Origin: Deltaproteobacteria bacterium
Lineage (GTDB): Bacteria > Myxococcota_A > UBA796 > UBA9615
DNA: 10,683 nucleotides
Assembly: GCA_029261955.1 (NCBI GenBank)
Contig: JAJDAI010001132.1
Span: forward strand, 1-10,683
Direction: 5' to 3'
Made by a program: the position numbers and the translations under genes. Under the pieces are notes generated by a model, which was not told the DNA's origin, ran no database searches, and saw only the letters and a program-made list of their open reading frames with translations. This document shows, one piece after another, positions 4,838 to 10,683 of this stretch; position 1 is the first letter of the stretch; each line of letters begins with the position of its first letter.

Positions 4838-7657
4838 GTGTTTCGATCCACGATCCCAATTGGCGACGTCTTGGTGCGTCGCCTGCTGCCGCTCCTGGCC
4901 TTGGGCCTGGCAGGCTGTCCGGCCGCCACTGGCACCTTGCCCACCGAGGAAAACCTGCCACCTGATGAGCCAACCCTTGGGATCTCGCCGGTCTCACCGA
5001 CGACGATCGACGATCTGTCCTTGACCATCCTCCAGGACGCCACCGACCCCGAGGGCGGACCAGTCACGTACCGCCACGAGTGGTTCGTGGACAACGAGCC
5101 CCTGCTGGATCCGTCCGAACCGGACACCGTCTCCTCCGACGTCACGACCAAGGGCGAGGTCTGGCGCGTCTTCACCCGCGCAGTCGACCAGGAAGGGCTG
5201 GAGGGTGCCCCCGTGTCCTCCGAGGTCACGATCGCAAACTCGCCACCGGCCGCGACCGCCTCCATCCAACCGAGTGAGCCCAGCTCCCTCGACGACCTCC
5301 AGTTGGTCGTCGTCGTGGAGGACTTGGATGGGGACGCGAGCACCACGGCGGTCCACTGGCTCCTCGATGACAATCCTGTCCCGGCCTTCGACGGGTTCGC
5401 GACGATCGCTGCAGCCGAGACCACCCGCGGCCAGATCTGGTCCGTCGAGGTCACCCCGAACGACGGGGAGGCGGACGGTGACCAGGCGACGGCCACGGTC
5501 TTGGTTCGCAACGACCGACCGACTGTCTCGGGGGTCGTCTTGTCTCCCGAGGACCCGCGCGAAGCGGACACCCTGAACGTGACGACCGCAGCTCCCGAGG
5601 ATGGCGACGGCGATCCGGTCTCCCTGGCGTACCAGTGGTACGTGGGCGGCGATCTCGTCCTTGGAGCGGAAGTCGATACGCTGTCCTCGGACCATTTCGA
5701 CAAGGCCGACGAGGTCTTCGTCCTGGTGACCCCCTTCGACGACTCCGACCTGGGAGACCCGGTCCAGTCGAACCAGGTCGTCGTCGACAACACCCCGCCC
5801 AGTGGCCAGGCGGTGGGGGTTTCGCCTTCCGAGGGCACGGAGGCGACGGTGTTCTCCTGCGAGCCCAGCGGCTGGCTCGATCCCGACCCCGCCGACTCCG
5901 AGGGCTACGTCTTCCAGTGGTTCGTCGGTGGGTCTCCGGTGGCGAGCACAGCCTCAGTCGATGGGTCTGTCTTCAATCGAGACGACGTCCTTCACTGCGA
6001 GGCGACGCCGACCGACGGCGAAGCTGAAGGCGAGATCTTGACCAGCTCCACCGTGACCGTCTCGAACACCCCGCCGACCTTGACCTCGGCGACACTCAGT
6101 CCTGCAGCGGCTGTCGAGACCGATGTCCTCCTGGTGGCCGCGGTTGGTTTCGCCGACGCCGACGGTGACCCACCGGGCTACACCTACGCTTGGTACGTGG
6201 GCGGCGCGCCCGTGGCGACCAGCGGGCCGAGCTTGGGTGGCGACTGGTTCAGCAAGGGCGACGACGTCTACGTCGAGGTGACGCCGTTCGACGGCACGAC
6301 GGGCGGGGCGCATGTCACCACGAACACGGTCACGGTGCTCAACAGCCCGCCCAGCCTCGTCTCGGTTTCTTTGACCCCATCGGTGGTCTTCACAACGAGC
6401 AATGTCTCGGCGACCCCCAACGGTTGGAGCGACATCGACGGCGATTCCCCTGGCTACACCTACGCGTGGTTCGTCGCTGGGGCTCCCGTCGGATTCGACA
6501 ACGACACCCTCTCCTCCACCTTCTTTTCGCGGGGACAGCAGATCTCCGTCGAGGTGACGCCGCAGGACGGCGAGGACGTCGGGGCGCCGGTGGCCTCGAG
6601 TCCGATCACGGTCGCAAACAGCCCGCCGGACCCCCCGGTCGTCGAGATCAGCCCCGCCGAGCCCGAGGACGAGGACGAGCTGACGTGCATCGAGATCACG
6701 CCGTCCACGGACGCAGACGCCGACTCCGTCGAGACCGCCTTCCTGTGGCTGCAGGGCGGCGTTCCGACCGCCTTCTCGGGCGCTCAGCTCCCAGCCAGCG
6801 CGACGGGAGACGGAGAGGAGTGGACGTGCGTCGCCACGCCCAACGACAGCCTGGAAGACGGAGCCCCCGGGCTGGCGACGGTGGTGATCGGTTGCCCGTA
6901 CCTCTTCCAGGACGACGACGGCGACGGCCAGGGAGACCCCGAGGTCAGCATGATCGATTGTGACCCGGTCCCGGGCTGGGTCGGAAATTCGGATGACTGC
7001 GACGACGACGACGACACCACCTACCTCGGTGCTGCAGAGCTTTGCGACGGGGCCGACAACGATTGCGACGGCAGCCCTGGGGCGGACGAGATCGATGGCG
7101 ACGGCGACGGGGTCGCGGAGTGCGAGGGGGATTGCGACGACGGCGACGACACGACGTTCGAGGGAGCGGCCGAAATCTGTGGCGACGGAGTGGACCAGGA
7201 CTGCGATGGGGTGGACGAGCCCTGTTCCGGTTGCGGAGACGGAATCCTGGACCCCGGCGAGGAGGTGGATCCTCCGGTCAGCATCTTCACGACGCTGACC
7301 GTCGATCCGGTGACCTGCCGCTATGACTTCAGCAACGTGCCCCAGCTCTACTGCAACGGCGGCTGCACCTGGGATGACAGCCAGGCCGGCTGTGGGGAAG
7401 GGGACGCGGACATCTTCTGCCAGCTGAAGACCGACAACCCGCTCTCGGAGTCCCAGGCTTTCGGAACCGTGAGCGCCCTGCCGACCCACGGCTTCCCGTG
7501 TGCACGCTCCAACTACGGCACGCCGATGGGGGCAGACGTCACGGACCGACTCATGAGCCCACTGTCATTCGCGGTGCGCTACATGGACGGCGATGTCCGC
7601 GCGGCGCACAACAACGGCGGTACCGTCATCAACGTCGTGGTTTGCACGGATCCGTAG
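4838..7657 (+). CDS. Modular lipoprotein: seven Ig-like repeats, MopE-like putative metal-binding module, novel Cys-rich C-terminal domain
   Basis: The predicted protein has 939 residues, starting at GTG with a strong ribosome site. The signal peptide has VRR before a Leu/Ala core and a lipobox LAGC, with C27 lipidated and Pro following. Residues 42-686 are seven tandem repeats of about 92 residues. Each has a core Trp (82, 174, 267, 361, 452, 544, 637), usually as WxVxGxPV, then a VxVTPxDG strand and an NSPP-like linker (not in the last repeat). Residues 686-796 are Asp/Cys-rich: DDDGDGQGD, then NSDDCDDDDD, LCDGADNDCDG, DGDGDGV, GDCDDGDDTTFEGA and CGDGVDQDCDG. This is the MopE-type putative metal-binding motif, likely binding Ca2+ or copper. 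Residues 797-939 have eight Cys and match no family I recognise. It is probably a long rod on the cell surface, perhaps an adhesin or binding protein. It is followed by a convergent gene and two hairpins. Confidence 0.85.
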   Translation: MFRSTIPIGDVLVRRLLPLLALGLAGCPAATGTLPTEENLPPDEPTLGISPVSPTTIDDLSLTILQDATDPEGGPVTYRHEWFVDNEPLLDPSEPDTVSSDVTTKGEVWRVFTRAVDQEGLEGAPVSSEVTIANSPPAATASIQPSEPSSLDDLQLVVVVEDLDGDASTTAVHWLLDDNPVPAFDGFATIAAAETTRGQIWSVEVTPNDGEADGDQATATVLVRNDRPTVSGVVLSPEDPREADTLNVTTAAPEDGDGDPVSLAYQWYVGGDLVLGAEVDTLSSDHFDKADEVFVLVTPFDDSDLGDPVQSNQVVVDNTPPSGQAVGVSPSEGTEATVFSCEPSGWLDPDPADSEGYVFQWFVGGSPVASTASVDGSVFNRDDVLHCEATPTDGEAEGEILTSSTVTVSNTPPTLTSATLSPAAAVETDVLLVAAVGFADADGDPPGYTYAWYVGGAPVATSGPSLGGDWFSKGDDVYVEVTPFDGTTGGAHVTTNTVTVLNSPPSLVSVSLTPSVVFTTSNVSATPNGWSDIDGDSPGYTYAWFVAGAPVGFDNDTLSSTFFSRGQQISVEVTPQDGEDVGAPVASSPITVANSPPDPPVVEISPAEPEDEDELTCIEITPSTDADADSVETAFLWLQGGVPTAFSGAQLPASATGDGEEWTCVATPNDSLEDGAPGLATVVIGCPYLFQDDDGDGQGDPEVSMIDCDPVPGWVGNSDDCDDDDDTTYLGAAELCDGADNDCDGSPGADEIDGDGDGVAECEGDCDDGDDTTFEGAAEICGDGVDQDCDGVDEPCSGCGDGILDPGEEVDPPVSIFTTLTVDPVTCRYDFSNVPQLYCNGGCTWDDSQAGCGEGDADIFCQLKTDNPLSESQAFGTVSALPTHGFPCARSNYGTPMGADVTDRLMSPLSFAVRYMDGDVRAAHNNGGTVINVVVCTDP
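4961..6895 (+). repeat. Seven tandem Ig-like protein repeats, period 91-94 residues
   Basis: The core Trp positions are 92, 93, 94, 91, 92 and 93 residues apart. Most units have the order: SP near the start, a D-x-L strand, DxDGD, YxW, VxGxPV, a KGD-like turn, VTPxDG and a VTVxN(S/T)PP junction. DNA identity is mostly eroded, but GGCTACACCTACGC is identical at 6176-6189 and 6452-6465, exactly 276 bases apart, so repeats 5 and 6 look like the youngest duplication. Repeats 4 (C341, W361, C387) and 7 (C617, W637, C664) carry a Cys-Trp-Cys pattern like classical Ig domains; the others lack the Cys pair. Confidence 0.85.
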
Positions 7658-7668
7658 GGAACATTGGA

Positions 7669-7691
7669 CGCGTCGAGCCTGGATCGACGCG
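7669..7691. terminator. Hairpin in the convergent spacer (stem 8, loop 7)
   Basis: CGCGTCGA (7669-7676) pairs perfectly with TCGACGCG (7684-7691) around a seven-base loop, twelve bases after the lipoprotein stop codon. There is no T-tract, so it is a weak candidate for termination or mRNA 3' end protection. Confidence 0.35.
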
Positions 7692-7708
7692 GCTCACGTC
7701 GACGGAGA

Positions 7709-7739
7709 AGGTCCGGGCTGTCCGAAGACTCCCGGACCT
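7709..7739. terminator. Hairpin in the convergent spacer (stem 9, loop 13), possible bidirectional terminator
   Basis: AGGTCCGGG (7709-7717) pairs perfectly with CCCGGACCT (7731-7739). It lies between the two convergent stop codons (7657 and 7754), where a bidirectional terminator would be expected. No U-run follows on either strand, so it would have to act without a canonical tail. The remainder of 7658-7753 has no gene. Confidence 0.45.
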
Positions 7740-7753
7740 CCCCCCTCCCGTGC

Positions 7754-8281
7754 TCAGTCCGTGTATTCGTCGTAGGAGTGCACGAAGTCGATGTGGGACA
7801 CCGTCACCGTTCCGTCCGTGCCGGTGGCTCCGGTGAGCGGGTTGTCGCAGTCCGCGCTTCCCTCCACCTCGTAGCGGCGCGTGGTCGGCGAGATCGTCGC
7901 CCCGACATCCTCGTGCCGGTCCAGGGTCGCGGTGCACGCGACGGGCGGTTCCGCGGAGCTGTAGGACGCCCACTGGTCGTCGTTGTGCTCCAGCGAGACG
8001 AAGGCGTCGAAGGTCCCCGTGTCGCCCGGCTCGATGAAGTCGATGCGCACCTGGAGCTGATCGAACGAGGCGCTCCAGTACAGGCTGACGCTGTCGTCGA
8101 TGGAGGGGCCGAAGCCGTCGCACTCCTCCAGATCGTCGGCGCCGGCCCAGGTCCAGGACGCGCTACCTGAGACGTCGACCTCGACGCTGCAGGGTGAGAC
8201 ACTGGGAGCCTGGGTGCAGCCGACGAGCATCGCCAGGCAAGGGAGCAGGAGCGCCCCGAGAGGCAGCTTCAGTCGATGCAC
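7754..8281 (-). CDS. Putative outer-membrane lipoprotein of unknown function
   Basis: The predicted protein has 175 residues. The start is GTG at 8281-8279, supported by GGGGAG seven bases upstream. The signal peptide has HRLK, a Leu/Ala core and a lipobox LVGC with C22 as the lipidation site. Residue +2 is Thr, not Asp, which favours the outer membrane. The mature protein is acidic and rich in Ser, Thr, Asp and Tyr, with alternating polar/hydrophobic strands such as SVSLYWSASF, QLQVRIDFIEPGDTGTFDAF and TVTVSHIDFV. This suggests a small beta-sandwich. Further Cys at 31, 54, 116 and 145 may form two disulfides. I recognise no family. The first 13 bases overlap the end of the small exported protein gene, so the two are one transcription unit and likely coupled. 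A shared role at the envelope is plausible but not shown. Confidence 0.75.
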   Translation of the reverse strand: MHRLKLPLGALLLPCLAMLVGCTQAPSVSPCSVEVDVSGSASWTWAGADDLEECDGFGPSIDDSVSLYWSASFDQLQVRIDFIEPGDTGTFDAFVSLEHNDDQWASYSSAEPPVACTATLDRHEDVGATISPTTRRYEVEGSADCDNPLTGATGTDGTVTVSHIDFVHSYDEYTD

Positions 8282-8553
8282 TTCTTGACTCCCCAGACGT
8301 AGTCGTAGGACATGCCCTTGGCGACGATCGTCAGCGCGACCGGCTCGGCACCCTCGGGCACCTCGCAGAACTCACCGCGGGTCGCGTAGGGGTTGCTGCC
8401 CTTGAACTTGCAGACGTCCGCGGGGTTGAACAGCGCCACCCCCCACTTCTGGCAAGTGGACGAGGTCTGGCCCGCGGCGTCAGGCACCGCGAACACGGCG
8501 AGCGCGGCGGTGAGTGCGAGCGCGGGCAGCACGAGAAGGAAGCGACGGTTCAT
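8269..8553 (-). CDS. Small exported Cys-containing protein of unknown function
   Basis: The predicted protein has 94 residues, with start ATG at 8553-8551 giving NRR followed by a long hydrophobic Leu/Ala/Val core: a clear signal peptide, cleaved probably after Gly28. A GTG farther upstream at 8622 would add 23 polar, Pro-rich residues before the signal peptide and is unlikely. No good Shine-Dalgarno precedes either start. The mature 65 residues hold four Cys (34, 48, 63, 92), consistent with two disulfides in a compact extracellular domain. Segments include CQKWGVALFNPADVC, ATRGEFCEVPEG and a C-terminal VWGVKKCID. No known family is recognised; small secreted proteins with a similar Cys/Trp/Glu-Pro layout occur in myxobacteria, as I recall. 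The stop lies 13 bases inside the following lipoprotein gene, so this is the first gene of a two-gene unit. Confidence 0.65.
   Translation of the reverse strand: MNRRFLLVLPALALTAALAVFAVPDAAGQTSSTCQKWGVALFNPADVCKFKGSNPYATRGEFCEVPEGAEPVALTIVAKGMSYDYVWGVKKCID
8289..8294 (-). promoter_or_regulatory. Shine-Dalgarno of the 175-aa lipoprotein, inside the small-protein gene
   Basis: The minus strand reads GGGGAG here, seven bases before the GTG at 8281. It lies within the codons of the preceding gene and decides the GTG start, giving the 13-base gene overlap. Confidence 0.65.
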
Positions 8554-8837
8554 GGGAATCCGGGGTGCAGGCGAGTCAGGCCCCCGCCCGGCCTGCGTCT
8601 GAGGCTGGGGCCGTCGGTTCACCGCGGTCGAAGGGATCTGCGCCCAGATTGAGCGCGCGTTTCGGGATTCCCCCCCCGGCCGGTCTTGCGACGTCCGACA
8701 TTGGAAGCAGACAGGGGGCCGACATTTGTGTCAAGCGGTCCGACGGCGTGAGGTCGCCGCTCTCTGCGTGCCCGTGCGGTCCTTGCGATCCAGTATCGTC
8801 AGGACGCGGTCCCCACGGACCGTCGCAAGGGGGGGAT
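8554..8837. other. Divergent intergenic region between the small-protein gene and the serine protease
   Basis: This 284-base spacer must hold promoters for two divergent transcripts. Visible structure includes CCGACATT repeated directly at 8695-8702 and 8719-8726, 24 bases apart. There is an imperfect inverted repeat GTCCTTGCGA / TCGTCAGGAC (8779-8788 and 8796-8805). A perfect six-base hairpin CGGTCC-CCAC-GGACCG lies at 8807-8822, just before the protease ribosome site. The protease frame stays open upstream to 8514, but that extension is Arg/Pro/Ser-rich, has no signal peptide and is not taken as coding. No canonical -35/-10 was identified. Confidence 0.45.
8827..8835 (+). promoter_or_regulatory. 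Purine-rich ribosome binding site deciding the ATG start at 8838
   Basis: AAGGGGGGG runs to within two bases of ATG 8838-8840. It is G-rich rather than a classic AGGAGG, but it is the only such site near the signal peptide and supports 8838 over the upstream in-frame codons. Confidence 0.6.
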
Positions 8838-10448
8838 ATGAGCGTCTTTCGTCCAGCCGCGAGCTGTGTCGTTGTCTTGAGCATGCTGGGCTTCGTGGTG
8901 GGGCTGTCGAGCCGGCCGGCTTCGGCAGCGCCCCTGGACTTCGATCGCCTGGTCGTGCAGGCCCGAGGCGGGACCGTCTTCGCCGCCACCCGTGACGAGT
9001 TCCGCTTGCTGGCGCTGGACCGCATGAAGGCAGCCGGCTTCGAGGTGCCTGCGGCCCAGACCTCGGCTTTCGGTACGCACTCGGGGCAGGGCCCCGACGC
9101 CGTGGTGGTCGTCGCCGGCACGCTGGAGGACGGCGCTTGCGTGACCGACAGTGGGTGGTCCGCCTGCCGCACGCTTGTTCGCTGGGAGGCCATGGACCGA
9201 CGAACGCAGGCCGTGGTCTACGAGGTCGTTCTGGAGGCGGGCCTGGAGGGACGGCCAGGGCTTCAGGATCGGTCCAGGTCGTCCCGCACCCTGAACTCGA
9301 TTCTCGTCGGCCTCGACCGCCTGCTGCGCCAGGAAGCCTTTGTCGAGCTGGTCGAGGACCTGTCGTCCGACGGCTTCGCGGGGCCGGCAGGTGAAGTCTC
9401 GCTGGCGCCCTGCGATCAGGGCCCCGGGACCCTGCCCGAGCACATGGACGCCGCCATGAAGACGACGCTGCTCGTGCGCGCAGGCGCCAGGCTCGGCACT
9501 GGGGTGGTGATCTCCCCCGATGGCTGGGCGCTTACCGCCGCGCACGTGGTGGGGGACGCCGACGAAGTGGCGCTCACACGATCGGATGGCCTGGAGCTCC
9601 GCGGCGAGGTCGTGCGCCGCTCCGTCGCTGCCGACGTGGCGCTCGTGAGGTTCGGGGGGTCGAACCATGCCTGCGCGCCCCTGGCGGTCCAGTCGCCAGG
9701 CCCGGGCTCGGATGTGTTTGGGATCGGCAACCCGGGCGGGGAGCTGCTGGCGCTCACGGTCACGAAAGGCGTCGCGAGCGGGACCCGCGACGGCCCGGGG
9801 GGCGCGCTGCTGCAGACGGACCTGAGCATCAACCCCGGGTCGAGCGGCGGCGGCGTCTGGACCCCATCGGGGGAGGTCGCCGGCATCGTCTCCCACAAAC
9901 TGGTCGGCGAGGCCATCGACGGGCTTGGTTTCGCCGCATCCTCCACCGCGCTGGGTGAGGCGCTGGGATTGAGGTGGGGGCAGGCAGAGCCCACGCCAGC
10001 CGTCCTGGCGCCACCTCCCCGCGAGCTCCTCGAGGTCCCGGGGGACCAGGAACTCGGATCCATGGAGATCCCAACCGCCTACCTGGCCGCGCTGCGCCAG
10101 AAGCGCGCCGGGGCGGCGGTGGCGGCCATCGGTGCGCCCATCGGCTTCGCGGCCGGCGTGCCCGTCCTGATTCTCGGGCTGACGGGCGGGCCCGTGTCGC
10201 TGGAAGAGGCGAACCGGGCACGTCAGGGGCTCACGTCGGTGGACCGCCGGCCCGATCCAGGCACCTCGGCCCTGGGTGTGGGGCTCGTGGCAGCCGGGGC
10301 GGCGACGCTGGTCGGGGGGGCGCTGCTGTCCCTGGGCGGGCGGCGTCAGCGGGAGGCGCAGCTCGCCGCTGCGGAGGCGCGCGGCGCCAGCGTGAGCTGG
10401 CGGCTGGAGGTTGGCCCCAGCCGCGTCGCGTTGCGCCTGGCCTTCTGA
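8838..10448 (+). CDS. Exported trypsin-fold (S1C/HtrA-like) serine protease with novel N-terminal domain and C-terminal membrane segments
   Basis: The predicted protein has 536 residues. The signal peptide (1-30) ends ASA before AP. Residues 31-190 form an unrecognised domain with strand-rich blocks (DRLVVQARGGTVFAAT, DAVVVVAGTLEDGACV) and one close Cys pair (101, 110). Residues 206-378 are a trypsin-like protease. His236 lies in ALTAAHVV, Asp266 in AADVALVRF and Ser336 in INPGSSGGGVW, which replaces the INPGNSGG of DegP. GIGNPGG and a late GLGFAASS block also match HtrA-type enzymes. No PDZ domain follows; instead there is a Pro-rich linker, hydrophobic segments at about 424-449 and 478-500, and a short tail ending SRVALRLAF. 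It should cleave proteins in the periplasm or at the envelope, but without PDZ sensing its control must differ from DegP. The tail's final aromatic residue recalls outer-membrane beta-signals, weakly. Confidence 0.85.
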   Translation: MSVFRPAASCVVVLSMLGFVVGLSSRPASAAPLDFDRLVVQARGGTVFAATRDEFRLLALDRMKAAGFEVPAAQTSAFGTHSGQGPDAVVVVAGTLEDGACVTDSGWSACRTLVRWEAMDRRTQAVVYEVVLEAGLEGRPGLQDRSRSSRTLNSILVGLDRLLRQEAFVELVEDLSSDGFAGPAGEVSLAPCDQGPGTLPEHMDAAMKTTLLVRAGARLGTGVVISPDGWALTAAHVVGDADEVALTRSDGLELRGEVVRRSVAADVALVRFGGSNHACAPLAVQSPGPGSDVFGIGNPGGELLALTVTKGVASGTRDGPGGALLQTDLSINPGSSGGGVWTPSGEVAGIVSHKLVGEAIDGLGFAASSTALGEALGLRWGQAEPTPAVLAPPPRELLEVPGDQELGSMEIPTAYLAALRQKRAGAAVAAIGAPIGFAAGVPVLILGLTGGPVSLEEANRARQGLTSVDRRPDPGTSALGVGLVAAGAATLVGGALLSLGGRRQREAQLAAAEARGASVSWRLEVGPSRVALRLAF

Positions 10449-10560
10449 GCCGTCGGGAGGGGGGCTGGATCCGGGTCGGGGGCGGCGCGGGCCGTGATCG
10501 GGTCGATTGCCTGCTTCTTCAGGGTGGTCTGCGGCGTACTATGCGATCTCAGGGAGGGAC
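10449..10560 (+). other. Spacer before the right-edge gene
   Basis: This is a 112-base G-rich stretch after the protease stop with no convincing terminator hairpin. TACTAT at 10537-10542 resembles a -10 box (four of six), but no good -35 lies at the proper distance. AGGGAGGG at 10551-10558 is a strong ribosome-site-like sequence for the following frame. Confidence 0.35.
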
Positions 10561-10578
10561 CTCAAGCGCTTCATCTTC

Positions 10579-10683
10579 ATGCTCGGCTGCATCGCCGCGC
10601 TCGCCGCTTGCCCCGCCGTCGAGGCCGAGGGGGACGAGGCCGGCGAGTGCTCCGATGCCGCCGACAACGACCTCGATGGGCTG
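10579..10683 (+). CDS. N-terminus of an exported, probably Asp/Cys-rich protein (3' truncated; start uncertain)
   Basis: The frame is open to the window edge. From 10561 it reads LKRFIFMLGCIAALAACPAV, a typical signal peptide (Lys-Arg then a hydrophobic core). It may be a lipoprotein with Cys in LAAC, or may be cleaved after VEA. An acidic stretch follows, then ECSDAADNDLDG, the start of a MopE-like or Cys/Asp repeat of the ECxNGxDNDxDG type. The only in-frame ATG is 10579, used here, but it removes the Lys-Arg and leaves a signal without positive charge. A TTG at 10507 would add 18 residues. The strong AGGGAGGG at 10551-10558 points to translation starting near 10561, where the codon is CTC. 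The function is unknown; family context suggests a surface or secreted metal-binding protein. Confidence 0.5.
   Translation, partial: MLGCIAALAACPAVEAEGDEAGECSDAADNDLDGL

Noticed and set aside
5954..7489. 511-codon minus-strand frame under the Ig-repeat lipoprotein
   Set aside because: Val/Arg/Asp-rich shadow produced by the repeated plus-strand codons; no start site or domain.
8514..8837. Extended N-terminus of the serine protease from 8514
   Set aside because: It would bury the signal peptide behind 108 Arg/Pro/Ser-rich residues. The ATG at 8838 has a ribosome site and a clear signal sequence.
4778..10512. ATTGCCTG shared upstream of the 939-aa lipoprotein (4777-4784) and the right-edge gene (10506-10513)
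   Set aside because: Eight bases can match by chance in 10 kb, and the distances to the start codons and to any -10-like box do not agree.
10537..10542. TACTAT as a -10 promoter box for the right-edge gene
   Set aside because: Only four of six consensus bases, and no -35 element at 16-18 bases; mentioned only as a weak possibility.

Overview
The window looks like chromosomal DNA of a member of the Myxococcota or a close deltaproteobacterial relative. The evidence is very high GC, a MYXO-CTERM-like sorting tail, Asp-rich linkers, a MopE-type Asp/Cys putative metal-binding module, and what appears to be the C-terminal end of a large TPR-type serine/threonine kinase. The species cannot be named from the sequence. 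No rRNA, tRNA, CRISPR array, insertion sequence or phage gene is visible.

Layout. (1) At 2-547 (+) is the 3' end of a large protein resembling the TPR tail of myxobacterial Ser/Thr kinases. (2) Converging on it, a minus-strand series reads from right to left. It starts with a MATE-family transporter carrying an extra C-terminal DUF5519-like domain (2651-4444). A 190-aa secreted protein of unknown function follows (1981-2553). The last gene is a secreted zinc metalloprotease with a PPC-like domain, poly-Asp linker and MYXO-CTERM-like anchor (578-1981), translationally coupled to the 190-aa gene. (3) Upstream of the transporter, 4515-4745 (-) holds a decayed remnant of an RCC1-repeat gene. (4) Divergent from it, 4838-7657 (+) encodes a 939-aa lipoprotein made of seven regular Ig-like repeats, a MopE-like Asp/Cys module and an unrecognised Cys-rich C-terminal domain. 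(5) Convergent with that gene, beyond a spacer with two hairpins, two overlapping minus-strand genes encode a small Cys-containing exported protein (8269-8553) and a lipoprotein (7754-8281). (6) At 8838-10448 (+) is a trypsin-fold (S1C/HtrA-like) exported serine protease without PDZ domains, with a novel N-terminal domain and two C-terminal membrane segments. (7) The right edge (about 10561-10683, +) starts another exported protein with an Asp-rich Cys/Asp motif; its start codon is unclear.

Functionally, the window is dominated by cell-envelope and secreted proteins: two proteases, two or three lipoproteins and two small exported proteins. The clearest functional unit is the coupled pair of the 190-aa protein and the metalloprotease. 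The second is the overlapping small-protein/lipoprotein pair. No defence, biosynthetic or mobile system is evident. The points most worth follow-up are the MATE-DUF5519 fusion, the modular lipoprotein with its novel end domain, the metalloprotease lacking the usual Met-turn methionine, and the RCC1 remnant.
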